Source: Meandrina meandrites (lineage: Eukaryota > Cnidaria > Anthozoa > Scleractinia > Meandrinidae). Taken from it: a stretch of 64,000 nucleotides of DNA. The first letter of the stretch is position 1, and each line of letters begins with the position of its first letter. Under the pieces are notes generated by a model. It was not told the origin of the DNA and ran no database searches. It saw only the letters and a program-made list of their open reading frames with translations. The stretch spans positions 25,727,859 to 25,791,858 of the forward strand of contig OY855910.1 in assembly GCA_963693305.1 (NCBI GenBank), given 5' to 3'. This document shows positions 22,269 to 33,391 of this stretch, one piece after another. The position numbers were made by a program, and so were the translations under genes.

Positions 22269-22882
22269 GCGACCACGACAATGGTGAGGAGGTACTAGAA
22301 GACATCACGGAGGAATATGCGAGTAGAACTGAAGGAAACATTGACATGGGTGATACGGTTAATGATGATGACTGTGATGAGGAAATTGAACAACAAGAGG
22401 GTGCGGATGACTTGGGAGATGTTGTAGTTGAAGTTGAGGAAAGTGATCAGCCAAACGAGACAGCCTTGCAGATAATTGAGGGTGGAGAGGAACAAATAGC
22501 GCTTCAGTTTGTTCCTGATGAGGATGTTGGCTCATTGGCGTCTGGATCCAATAGAGATTGTTGCATCGAAAACCTGCCCAATGAACTTTTAGAAAAAATC
22601 TTCCAAATGGTATTGATATCGTCGGCCGCTCTATTTGCCGGTAACGCGTGCCATTCATACCAATCGTTATGTGGAGTCAGTACACGGTTTAGGGCGGTGA
22701 CGCAAAGGCTAACTCGAATGTTGCCGAGGGTTTATATCTCCGGCGGAGTGCAATCTTTTGTTATAAGTGTCCGTAGCCTTATCAAGAAATATGGTACCTC
22801 AGGCGGTCTGATCATGGAATTAAAAAGCATCATTTCCGATCCAAAATGGGCCAATGCCTGGTTGGAGATTAGGAAAGACTGA
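22253..22882 (+). pseudogene. F-box-like C-terminal segment in shifted frame
   Basis: An open frame overlaps the end of the integrase-OTU gene by 16 bp without an ATG near its start (the first codon is TTG), so it is best read as a continuation after a frame break. The first 95 codons are very acidic (VNDDDCDEEIEQQEG and similar). Then comes an F-box-like motif: IENLPNELLEKIF, followed by SLCGVSTRFRAV, with a hydrophobic C-terminal region. F-box segments recruit ubiquitin ligases, the functional opposite of an OTU protease. An initiation at the first internal ATG, near 22346, would retain the F-box. Splicing or an indel could join the two; I cannot tell which. Confidence 0.6.
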
Positions 22883-23394
22883 TACGATTGGTGTGTCATC
22901 AAAAGAATTTTTTGGAAAAAAAAGTAACTCATGGTGATCTTTCGATGAAGCAAAAAAACCGGCTAAAAAAACAAGCTTCAATGAAAAGAAGTCAACAGAA
23001 CTGTTAATGTTTAAACACTGATGTTGTATCGTTACAAACTTTTTACTTTTTTTGTTAGTGTTAGTTGTGTCTAGAGAAAAGTAACAAATACTGACTTTTT
23101 GACAAAGCTGAAGAGGAAAAGAGACAAAAGAGTAACCATTCACTGCAAAGAAATGGACAGAACTGTTAATGTTTAAATGTTGATGTTGTTTCAATACATA
23201 ATTTGTTTAAAAAATTACCTTCGTTGATGCATGTTAGCTGTTATAAATTTTATATCCTTGATAGCCTTGAGTTCAAAATTAATAAACTAAAATTAATAAA
23301 GTCATATATAATTACAATAAGAACTTTGTCCAGTTGAGACCCAGGATATCTCATCATTCGAAAATGAAACCATAAAATATCACTCCAATGCTTG
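22883..23394. other. Transposon 3' region with a local duplication
   Basis: A word set around ACAGAACTGTTAATGTTTAAA is repeated at about 22990 and 23157. AATAAA-type signals occur near 23280-23300. No coding. Confidence 0.5.
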
Positions 23395-23800
23395 ATAGAT
23401 TTAGCCAAGCCTAAAAGCAGTGCTTCCCGTTTTATTTTTAATTTAAATCTGAACTTAGAGACCATAGACAGATTAAAAATAGGACTTGAGCCCGCGATCC
23501 AGTGGAGAACAATTACCTAATCAGCGGTCAAAATAAAAAAATACGTAAGCCCGTGAAATAGTCATGTGATACTGGTCAGCGAATACCTTTTTGACAACTG
23601 TCAATTGGCCATAACATGGATGCCCAATATCAAATAGGATATAAGCTGACGATAATCTTAACGTTGACATATTTCTGGAGTATGGCCGCCAAGTTCCGCT
23701 CTGTAGCCCTTAGATTCGGGCCGCTGCAGAGCTCCGCTATAACTGAGTGCAATGACGTCATCAGTCAGGTGACAAACCCGAAAACACATGTTACTCGTTG
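23395..23800 (-). repeat. Dispersed repeat family, copy 2
   Basis: Minus-strand match to 6640-6740 plus 8280-8450, in uninterrupted form, showing where the LINE entered copy 1. Contains the family words CATCCATGTTATGGCC, ATCGCGGGCTCAAGTC and GCTTTTAGGCTTGGCTAAAT. Confidence 0.65.
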
Positions 23801-23885
23801 CGATAAAAGAACCCTTTTAATGAGATGACAGATGGTGCAACAGATCACGTGGTTTATGCAATAACAGTGAGTTGATTAATGACGC

Positions 23886-24074
23886 CTTTGATGACGTCAA
23901 TGATGACGTGAGTATAAACCATCTCATTTAAGTCCAAATGTTGTCACACTTAGGTGTTATTACATTTAAGGCCAAATGTTATTACATTTAGGAGTTTATT
24001 ACATTTAAGGCCAAATGTTATTACATTTAGGAGTTTATTACATTTGAGGTCAGTTATTACATTTAGGCCTTCAA
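23886..24074 (-). repeat. Right terminal inverted repeat
   Basis: Inverted counterpart of 19045-19232, with the same alternating subrepeats and the outer GGCCTTCAA end. Confidence 0.85.
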
Positions 24075-24371
24075 TACACCACGTTGATCCGCCAAATCCC
24101 CGAAAAATTTAATTATATAAGGTGTCTTTCTTACTGTTACATCTATAATAGATGACCCTATCCCTATCCCTAACCTAAGCGTGAATCTAACTTAGATTTA
24201 ATAATCGTCTTCTCTAAGCCTAATTTCATCTAATAATCAAAGCACAGTTTCGACCTTATCCAGGCCTAAACTAGAGCACATATGGTACTCTCCATACTGA
24301 AAAGCTTGGTTACCAATGATGGCATCGACCGTTTACGAAACGGAATTGAGCGTCGGCGTAGGCACCTGCCA

Positions 24372-25363
24372 AGGGCACCCAACGGAATATTTCGGTAAAA
24401 TATCTGTTCGGATGGAAGGTCGCCTAAGAATTTCGAAATTTTTTCCCAGCGACGCTCTAGACTTCTCAATTTTTTTCGGAAAACCATAAAGTTTCCCTAG
24501 AATTTTCGGAATTGATGTGCTCACTTTTATCATGTCCCATAATTTTCGGACGGTTTTGTTTGTTCTCTAAAATTTTCCTTTGGCTTAATTATTCCAAAAG
24601 CTGCTGAAAGTTTCGGTGAGCATTAGAGGTAATCAGGAATGTACGTGAACCTAATGAAAGATAAAGGCAATTGAGGTGATTGAGCTCGGCATTAGCCTAC
24701 TTATCAGATTATTGGAGAAGTTATTTTTGTGGTCAGAGCATCTAAAACGATCAAATTATTCGGTTTTGACCGTAAAAAGATTCCTACGCCAACAACAATC
24801 CCTTGATGTCTAAGGGCTTGTCAAAGGAGTTTTCAAAGGGCTTCAGTGTATGAAATCAAAGGTCAAACAAGAAAGGGTGAGTCTTGCGTCACTTTTTTGG
24901 GTTAAAATAAAAAACATGTCTTTCTTTTTCTAATTAGCGGTCAAATTTAGGGCCACGACCGCGTACTCGATCCTGTCGTATAATTTACACCCCCTAACGT
25001 TTTCGGATGAATAGGTTTAACGCCTATAATATTCGGATAAACATTTATATTGCCTAGTATTTTCGCGAAATTTCGATAGGCACACGTATAACGAAAAACT
25101 TCCCCTAAAATTTTCTAGTGAAAATATGGTCTCTCAGTGTCCTCGAACTTTCGACAAGATCCATCAGGATAGCTAAAACTTTCGGATGACTCAAAAAAGG
25201 ACCCTAGAATTTTCGAAACGACGAAAGTTCCCCTTAAATATCCGAACAGATAAATATTTTTTAGGGCATCTCCAAATTAACTAAAAAGCCTTCTAGAACA
25301 TAGAGAAATCCATTTACGACACTTCTGACGTCTTTGGAAAGATTCGGTCGTTGGGTGCCCCTG
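24372..25363. mobile_element. hAT-like non-autonomous element
   Basis: Ends are AGGGCACCCAACG and the complement of CAGGGGCACCCAACG, flanked by the 8-bp duplication ACCTGCCA (24364-24371, 25364-25371) that interrupts a minisatellite unit. The CAGGG terminus and 8-bp duplication fit hAT transposons. No transposase. The interior is a quasi-periodic run of CCTARAATTTTCGGA-like words about every 30-60 bp, partly inverted between halves (ATCTGTTCGGAT near both ends). Confidence 0.75.
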
Positions 25364-25410
25364 ACCTGCCACTGCCGCGGGACAGGTCGAGCAGTCGTGG
25401 ATGCGGGAGA
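25364..25410. repeat. Single minisatellite unit
   Basis: CACTGCCGCGGGACAGGTCG and the following GAGCAGTCGTGG match the 18441-18872 array in the same orientation. Confidence 0.8.
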
Positions 25411-26953
25411 TTTTGGTTTGACATTTTTAGGAAGAGAAAAATCACATGTTAACATTTCGTGACGCTTATACGAAGTAAGCAACGACTTCAGGACTGCGGG
25501 ACTGCGGTAGCAGTGCCTTACAGTCGACCACGGTGATCAGCTACTGAATTTATTATAGCCACCTCGGGAACGCGGTAGCAGAATAAGAAGACACAAAAAA
25601 GTGGTCAGGTATTCTGAGGTTTAGCCACAATTAATTTTCACTGATTTTCAGTACAATCTTGTCGCAAAGGCTGGAATGTTAGTTTAAGAAAGTAAAGCTT
25701 TTCTGTATTTCACTTGATAGCTGCAAGCCGCAGCTTAAAGATATCGAAAATTGAAAAGCATACAGCTAATTTAAAGAAAAAAATTAGACTCTTAACCCCA
25801 AATACGTTAAATGTATTCCTCTTTAGCACTTCATTCATCCACTTAAAAGGCTGTTGTTGTCGCTCTATAAAAGTTGTGTTATATTGTAGCGTGAAATTTA
25901 CAACATGATATATGAATCTACATGTAATACCTCTTGACTAAAATCTTCGGAGTCTAATAATATAGAAATAATGTTAACTGTTTTGCGTTTAATCAATCGT
26001 AAGAAAACTCATCAAATAATATATAGATTTAGGCAGGCCTAAAAGCGGAGCTCCCATTTAGAAATTTATTAATTTTATTACTAAATAGGTGGCCACGCTA
26101 TATTTCTAAGCTTATACAGTGGCCCATATAGGTACAAAATAAATTTTAATCACTTATGGTTAAAAACCTCTCATGGTTTTATTGACGAAAGCGACGTCAA
26201 TATATTTCGTGGTCCCATCTGAATTTTCTTTCCTGTGACAGCCTGTCACTGACAGGTTCTAAAATTGAATTTGACGACTGCATTTTATTGGGTTCCTCAC
26301 ACGTACGCACGTCGGCGCAAAACAAATCTTTATAACGTTTTCTGTACACTAGTTAATACACCTCCAGGACCTCTACGAGTTTTTCAATGTAAAAAGAATC
26401 TTGACCTTGTTGTGATTTACTACAAAACTGTCAGGGCAAGAAAATCAACTCAAGGCAAAAAAACAAAATACAGAAAAACAAAGTGAACTCGCTGCTAAAC
26501 ACAGTAAACAAAATGAACTCACGCCACGGCAAACTGAGAAAATCGAGGCAGCAAAACAAACTCTGAAAATTTATGGTGCCGGTTATGTAAGTCATTTTAA
26601 ACCAGCTTTTGTGTAAGAATTGTGCCAGTTTGTGATATGGGAAGTAGTGCACGCTAACTTAGAATGAGCTTACAATGTTGTTTTGACTGTCTGAACCATC
26701 TTCTTTTCGTTGCGGTTTAGTGGAATGATTTAACTAATCCTGTTTTATCGTACGCGTTGCTAAGTACCTGAGAGAATTTTATGTAGAGAACTGAATGAAT
26801 TTTCTTCATTTCTGGTAAGTATAAATATGCGTTAGGTAAAGTCTGAACTCACTCAGCCAAGCACAGGTAACTCGCAACGAAAACGGCGAAATATTTGTTT
26901 ACACATCGAAGATATTTCAACACACTCATGCAGATCGATCACTGAATGAAGAT
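25411..26953. other. No gene recognised
   Basis: AT-rich. Near 26030-26060 the words GGCCTAAAAGCGGAGCTCCC belong to the dispersed family of 6425-9050. Otherwise nothing identifiable. Confidence 0.45.
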
Positions 26954-27469
26954 CACAGGCAGCCCAAGCTCACGTTTCGAGCGGTTGGTAGGTATAAATT
27001 GGTGTTGCGTAACACTAGACCGTTGAGAATATTATAAGGCTTTGTATGGGATTTGGGTCGATTTTAGCCGTATTTATGCTTAAAATACAGTAAATATACA
27101 AAATAAACTTACTTTTGCCATTTGCTGTGTCCTTTTGCCTGTTTTGCGTCTTGAAGTGGTGTTTTAGTCGATTTTTCTCTTCCCTGTTCCTTCCTTCCTA
27201 AGACGGAGTCAAGGCGAAACACTGCCATGGAAGGAACAGGGAAGAGAAAAATCGACTAAAACACCACTTCAAGACGCAAAACAGGCAAAAGGACACAGCA
27301 AATGGCAAAAGTAAGTTTATTTTGTATATTTACTGTATTTTAAGCATAAATACGGCCAAGATCGACCCAAATCCCATACAAAGCCTTATAATATTCTCAA
27401 CGGTCTAGTGTTACGCAACACCAATTTATACCTACCAACCGCTTGAAACGTGAGTTTGGGCTGCCTGTG
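26954..27469. mobile_element. Long foldback element, 241-bp arms
   Basis: Arms 26954-27194 and 27229-27469 are almost exact inverted copies starting CACAGGCAGCCCAA, separated by a 34-bp loop. Arm identity is very high, with only scattered mismatches. No coding capacity. Confidence 0.9.
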
Positions 27470-27739
27470 TGAAGATAAGCACAAGAACAACAACAACAAA
27501 TGCAAGCGAGCCGAAATTCTGCGAAATTGTGATTTTGATCAGCTAAATAATTTGTTTTCAAAATCAAGTAGTGAACATCACTAGTCTAAACGAAATATTT
27601 GATAAACAATGTCTGTATAAAATGTACAAACACGAACAGGTTTTGAAAATATTTACCGGACGATTTGAAAAGCGACACAACTTCAAATTTGTTCATAAAT
27701 GAAGTAAATTTTCTCAATATAAAATTAGGCTTATGCTTA

Positions 27740-28800
27740 GTGCATATATTTACGTTTGTTACCTCATTATTGAAGAAGGTTTGTATATTCTGCACGGCAA
27801 AGCTTTCAAACTAGCCCAATAATATCGGAGACGAACACGGCAATTTCGTTGTAAGCTTTCTCCAACACCACCGACATATATGAATTATCAACGAAGATCA
27901 ATTTCCCTCTTTCCATCGGTGTAGCCTTTAACAGTCTTTTATCCTTCACTTCAGTGAACTTGATCGGCTTTGAGTTCACTTTTATTTGAGCTCAATTCAG
28001 TGATTTTCAGGCTTGCTCAGCCGCATGTCGAACCGTGGACATCGGTCTTTTGACTTGTAGTCCGATATATCATGTTCAAGTCCGCAATTACTTCGGTTCT
28101 TCCCGTTACAAGGTTGTCCTAAATGATTTGGAATAAGTTTCCATGATGTAGATGGAGCTAGATGAGTAAATAGAGCGAGAAATATCCACGAAGACGGAAG
28201 ATCTATGTTCTTCAGCAGCTTTCTTCGCGTGTTTCATTCAGCTTTAAACGTGAACAGCGTTTGGCACCTTTTCATGCAATGGCTTCGTTTATTTAAGTTG
28301 ATGTGAAATGTCCAGATCATTTTTTTGATGTGAGAAAAAATCTCTGACGTGATGGGGTGAAAAATAATAACGAAAAATATTTCATGCTGCTCACTTTCTT
28401 CACAAGTTTTCATTCCCACGGTTGAGCAAAGATTTTGTCACCTTTTCACGCAATCGATACGTGTAGGCAAAATGAAATATCCCTAGTCGATTTTCAACAT
28501 GATTTTAAAAAAATATGCAGTGTCTTACAAACTTCTACGATAGGTAACTTTTAACGAAAAGCGGATGGTCAATATCAAACACGTACGATGCCCAGGTCAA
28601 GCTTTTTCTGGAGCATGACCGCCATTTTGGGCAACGTCGTCGTCGCTAGGCGCACGCGCCCGCGAGCCATGCCGCTAGCCACGATTACCATGAAGACTCA
28701 AACGCATGGTTTTCTCAATTTCTATCTTCGCACGGTAGTTATGGGGCTCCGCTCTGCCGCTGGAGAGCTCCGCTATAATTTCTCTCTTTCAGTCACACGT
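27740..28800 (-). repeat. Dispersed repeat family, copy 3
   Basis: On the minus strand it runs from the GAGCTCCGC-type start at about 28780 to AATGAGGTAACAAACGTAAA at about 27770, parallel to 6425-9050. Retains the open frame with DKRLLKATP and LIFVDNS near 27815-27950. Confidence 0.6.
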
Positions 28801-29321
28801 TGTATTAGTCGTTTCTAACTAACCTGGTGTATTTTTTGATAAACCCGCCATATCCGAAGAAATTTACTTTTATCTTGCATCCCTCTTCCTCACATTGACA
28901 TAGCGAAAAAATTCCGGCAGCCTTACAAAGCAAGAATGTATGGAATGCACTTAAGCGGGAAAATTCTGGCGGCCTTATAGAGGAAAAATTCTTCTCCCCT
29001 TCAGAATACTCTCGTGTCGCCTTGACAACGTCAAGGTGACACGAGACAAAAAGGCAATTTCTATGCTTAAGGAACTAGTCATGCACTGTAGAAAAATTGC
29101 CTTACCTCTCTTTTAGTAATAAAATAATAGTTTTCATCTAAAAGTACATATACCGGTATCTTATTAGACGTTTTGTTGTGTAGTATCGCCGAGTATTTTT
29201 ACAAGTTGTGCCGTATTTTCACGAGCCCGTATGTAAAGCGGAACGGAATTGGCGCGGGATATCTAGCTAACAGATTGGTCAAGAGCACGAGAACACATCA
29301 AACTCGTTATGTGGTTTCGAG

Positions 29322-29354
<33 letters not shown>

Positions 29355-29517
29355 TAACAACGTGCAAAAGTAGTCTTTTGATCGAATGGTCGCCTAGCTG
29401 TTTTTCGCTCCAAAACTTTTCAAGCTCGTCGTTTGTTAGACCCAGCGCAGCCTTGTTTTGACGACCATCTTTACCTGACAGCCTTAGTTGTTTTCGTTTT
29501 GTGATTTTTCAAAGATC
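28801..29517. other. No gene recognised
   Basis: A 10-bp-arm inverted repeat (CTCGTGTCGCCTTGAC/GTCAAGGTGACACGAG) sits at 29011-29045. No coding recognised. Confidence 0.5.
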
Positions 29518-29796
29518 TTATCTTGAATGATGCTGTAATTCTTGCCATGTTGTCGTCTTCTCTTTTGTGTTGCTGTTTCTATTTTCTTCAATAAATGATG
29601 AAATTTCACTCTCGTCTAACTGCTTTTCTTCGTTCGATTTATCTAATAAACTTGGATCAATACTCGCCAGCCATTCCGACTCTTCGTCGTCAGAAAAATA
29701 ATTAAGAATTATTGGACGAGCTTGAGCAAAATATCGTGATTTGTCAGTGGAGAGCAGATCAATTATTTGCCGAAGCCGAAGGCTGAGGCAAATAAT
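29518..29796 (-). pseudogene. N-terminal fragment of a Crypton-like tyrosine recombinase family protein
   Basis: About 90 codons with DDEESEWLASIDPSLL, then SEISSFIEENRNSNTKEKTT. Cnidarian proteins related to Crypton tyrosine recombinases and their host-domesticated relatives (DUF3504, ZMYM/QRICH type) begin with an acidic segment and a FI...NTKKKT helix of the core-binding domain. Here the frame stops soon after and no catalytic domain follows. Its upstream end overlaps an inverted-repeat element (29708-29851), so the start is lost. Confidence 0.4.
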
Positions 29797-29851
29797 TGAT
29801 CTGCGAGACACTGACAAATCACGATATTTTGCTCAAGCTCGTCCAATAATT
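29708..29851. mobile_element. Foldback MITE, about 66-bp arms
   Basis: Arms beginning AATTATTGGACGAGCTTGAG pair almost perfectly around a short GAAGCCGAAGGC loop. Inserted at the 5' side of the recombinase-like frame. Confidence 0.85.
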
Positions 29852-29887
29852 GTTTTATCATTCGATCACTGAATTTGTTTTCCACAA

Positions 29888-30096
29888 CTAACTCCGGGAA
29901 CCACGCGCCTCCTTGTTAAAAAATACATAAGAAATTAAAAGCACAACTTTTGACGATACGAGCTGGTCTTCATCCAATTCTCTTTCTTTCAGATATAGCT
30001 TAAATCCATTAAGGGAAATTTGCGTTTCCTTCTTTGTATTTCCGCTGTTTTTGCGTTTCTTATCGACAAATCAAACTCTGGAAAATGAGCTGCCAT
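29888..30096 (-). pseudogene. Second Crypton-like N-terminal fragment
   Basis: Starts with ATG at 30096 reading MAAHFPEFDLS. After a frame change it continues as NSGNTKKETQISLNGFKLYL and ends at TAG 29888-29890. The NTKKET...L..FK.YL pattern matches the helix seen in the neighbouring fragment. Frame-shifted, no catalytic region. Confidence 0.4.
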
Positions 30097-31257
30097 TTTT
30101 CTTAGAATTCGACACAACTACGCATGAGCAGAATATTATTTGTAGCAAAATCACAGTCGGAAGGTAATGCGCACGAGCAGACCATTATTTGTAGGCAGTT
30201 ATTTGTAGGTCACGTGAGAGGCTCTCGGCCAATGAAAAGAAAGAGAAAAAAGTATCGAATGATAATTTACATTGTCCGCCATTTTTTCGTAACCTAAATC
30301 CAATTCGTTGATTGCGCGTTGCGCGAAACCTGTCTAACCAGTTCTCTGGAGTACTCGTTTTGGGCGTTATTTGTACTCTACGAAGCAGTGTTGGATAATC
30401 ATTGGTAACTTTGAATTTAAGATTGTACCTTTTTGGTGAACTCCCAGATCTGTGGGTTTTTCCAGACTTTGAGAGGGTGCATGAGAAAGCAATGGATTAA
30501 TGGATTCCACTGTTGGCGGGTGCCCAGTACCTATAGATACTTAAAGAAGAAACACATGCATACAAGATTATTATTTACAATCGCACCTGTAAAACTACTT
30601 CCAACAAGTAGCTTCTGTTACAGCAGAATGTTCAGGTGTGCCTACCTTGATTTGGATTTGGGAGGAGGGGGGAGGGGTGGGCAGCTTTATGTGTACATGA
30701 TAACTACCAGTTAATAGATGTATCATTAATATTCTGTTATGAATATTTTTTTTACACCACCTGCTCTGTCTTTTCCCCTGGCCCTAAATTGACCTGAACT
30801 TAACACCCAAAGTATTTCTTTATTCATTCTGCCCCACTCTCCCCAAAATATTAATCACATTAACCCATTGACATGATTTTCTTTTACTGTTACAAAGTTA
30901 ATTACCTTCTCCTGAGGCCCACTTTGTTACAAATCCTCTTTACCCCATCTCCATCTCCCACCTCCCAAAGCCTTCCCATGATCCCCTTTTCTTCTTAAGT
31001 TCCTGGCACCTGTCATCACCTCCCTCCCCCTCCTTGTACCAGTATGGTATAACTGTAGGTCACAAGAATGAAGAAACTGATCACAAATAAATAGTATTTA
31101 TTTACTTCAATTTTATAAATACTGTACATTGTACCTTCTTGTTGAATGGTTACACCCTCTTCAGGTCCTGGACAAACTGAATGGGAAAGTAATGGACTGC
31201 ATTCCACTGCTGAAGGCTGCCAAGTGCTTAAAGAGCCTTTTAAGAAAAAAGTGCACA
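30097..31257. other. No gene; diverged direct duplication
   Basis: Segments about 30430-30560 and 31130-31260 share GGGAAAGYAATGGA, TTCCACTGYTG and AAGAAAAAA-CACATGCA words in order and look like an old duplication. The rest is pyrimidine-rich with no coding signal. Confidence 0.45.
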
Positions 31258-31292
31258 TGCAACATTTACTAATAATATTAGTAAATGTTGCA
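31258..31292. repeat. Perfect 35-bp hairpin
   Basis: TGCAACATTTACTAAT and its exact complement, separated by a few bases. Confidence 0.9.
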
Positions 31293-31925
31293 TTGCATTT
31301 TTAGTGCATGAGCATTATAGTTTAAGTAATTAACAATGTTTGTCGCAATTGGAGGTTAGTTGTCACACACAACAACACAAATTTCCCTATACACAAACAA
31401 CGCCAAACCGAATTGTAAATGATGCTTGCTCCTCATAGTTAACTAAGTAAAATTGCATTTAACTAATTAAATGTACTCAGTTTCTAAACTGAGAACTTGT
31501 GCACAAGAAACATTTTTCATGCTCTACCATAGGGTTTACGTTTTCCTACCGAGTAGCTATAACTAGAGAACATAAATTATTATTTTCATAATTTGAACTG
31601 CCAAGGTGCAGTGAGTGAACAAAATCAAGTGTTTCAGTAACTGCGATATGATGAAAAGAATTTTTCAAGTATTCTACTCTATGAAAATTAAAAGCCCGTA
31701 AAATTATCATATATATCCCTAAAGGTGAAGCCATGGTTGAACCACTTAACATTTAACGTTTTGGATCAATTATCTCATTTTGATCGAATATTCTTCATTT
31801 GAAGGGTGGATGTTTGAGATGAAGAATAGACTCAAATTTCCATTGGTCAATTTACTAATTTATTAACAGGGCTAACAGATATGTTTCACACTACATGCGG
31901 TTATCATAAATCTGGGTGGTAAATG

Positions 31926-32317
31926 TACATAAATGATCTAATAAACGCCTGGGGCATCTATTAAATTTTAGAGGTCCCAGGAGGGGCATTTAATAAATAA
32001 ATATGAGGCGTTTATTAGAGAGACGCGCTTATTTCACTTTAAACTCAACAAAACAAATAGGACCCGTAGTTTGCTCACAGAGTAAGATAGAAAACAGAGT
32101 TTGTGAGTGCGAGACCAATCTGTGCAGATGGCGTTCATAGTTTGACATCGATGTCTTCGTCACCATCACCAACCATGTTGACGTTATTGGCCTCTTCAAT
32201 GGTTTAAGCGATTGCTGGGGGGGGGGGGTCGTCTATTAAAGAGGGGCGTCTAATACAAACTTTGTACCTCAAGGGAGGTGCTTATTAGAGAGTGTCTAAT
32301 TGAGATCATTTACGGTA
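31926..32317. mobile_element. MITE with AAATGATC ends and TATTAGAG subrepeats
   Basis: Ends TACATAAATGATCTAATAAA and the complement of TACCGTAAATGATCTCAATT form imperfect inverted repeats. The interior has recurring GGGGCRTCTATTA and TTATTAGAGAG words and a G run at about 32217-32228. Confidence 0.7.
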
Positions 32318-32403
32318 TATGCATGCTTCTCAATTTTACCAAACTTGCAAACAGAACATTAATGCACTTATGTGTACGCAGGGAATTTTGAAATCTCTAT
32401 GTA

Positions 32404-32625
32404 GGTCTGGTTCCAAACGCTGTACCACTCATGTGCCGAACCTAACTGATGAAAAAAGTATAGCAGAAGAGTAGCGTTTGAATCAGTTTGGTCCGGCAGT
32501 TTTAATGAGGCCCGGCAAACAACGTTAAGTTCGGTAGGGTCTACCGCATTATGCGGCATCGGAGTGGCGGCTGATTCATACGACATTCTTCTCATGTGCC
32601 GAACCTAATGCATGTATTACTGTAA
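32404..32625. repeat. SINE core fragments
   Basis: Two copies of CTCATGTGCCGAACCTAA (about 32428 and 32592) match, inverted, the GTTAGGTTCGGCACATGAG core of the SINE at 33040-33308; the sequence between may be a diverged SINE core. Confidence 0.5.
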
Positions 32626-33039
32626 CATATTTTCGATATAACAGTGCTCGTGATTGGTCTAAACTGAAGTGGCATGACTAGATGTGACCAGTCATGCATA
32701 AAGGGAAAATTACATCGCTCACCTGGCTCGTATTTTGTTTATTTTCAGCTCAAGAGAAATGGAACTTCATGAAAGAATTTCTTTGGTGGTAATTCATTTT
32801 TGCTGTTATCCCAATTTGTGAGATCAGATTTGTAAATTAGTATTTACCAACTAATTTATCGAGAGAAACCCATTTTAAATAAAATATATCTTGTGGAATG
32901 AATTTGCTTTTCTGGAAATATTATTGTTATAGCAAAACTTGAGTAATAGTTTGCTGATTTGGACTGCAAAAAGCTTTTGTCATCCTCAACGCAGACGTTA
33001 AATCAATGTTATTGTTTACGACTGGTTTCAGCGAATTAA

Positions 33040-33308
33040 GTTTGACACAAATATGCCGTCTGAATCAGCTCTCCCTCCAAAGTCGCTCCAAGGTGTAACC
33101 TTACCGAGTTAGGTTCGGCACATGAGTGAAGCGGCGTTTGAAACGGCCCTAAATTCGCCGGTACCCATTTATACACTTGGGTGGAGAGAGGCACTATGAG
33201 AGTAAAATGTCTTGCCCAAGAACACAACGCCGTACCCTGACCAGGGCTGGAACCCGGACTGTTCGATCCGGAGTGCAGTGCACTAACCATTAGGCCACCG
33301 CGCCACCC
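33040..33308 (-). mobile_element. tRNA-derived SINE
   Basis: On the minus strand: GGTGGCGCGGTGGCCTAATG (A box), GGGTTCCAGCCCTGG (B box), then a body with TGTTCTTGGGCAAGACATTT, TGCCTCTCTCCACCC and GTTCGGCACATGAGTGAAGC, ending in a region with GCTGATTCAGACGG. The tRNA head followed by a conserved body is SINE architecture. The open frame across it is spurious. Confidence 0.8.
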
Positions 33309-33391
33309 ATGCAGGCTATGTAAACTTGTCCACAATTATGTCTATTTATTTACCACACAACACATCAGTACATAGTAACATGTGTACTGTA

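Larger units (their letters stand above)
19043..24074 (+). mobile_element. Integrase-OTU DNA transposon with subrepeat-built terminal repeats
   Basis: Left end 19045-19232 and right end 23886-24074 are inverted copies of about 190 bp, each starting TTGAAG(A/G)CCTAAATGTAA and made of alternating AAATGTAATAAACTCCT and AAATGTAATAACATTTGG units, then a CATCATTGACGT block. The octamer TACACCAC lies at 19035-19042 and 24075-24082 as a possible target duplication; if so, the left end has two extra bases. Inside are one long integrase-OTU gene and an F-box-like frame. An older repeat copy (23395-23800) has inserted in the right half. The integrase with terminal inverted repeats recalls Ginger-type transposons, but I do not know this OTU/F-box combination. 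Confidence 0.8.

Noticed and set aside
33036..33335. 99-codon minus-strand frame
   Set aside because: It is the translated tRNA-derived SINE.
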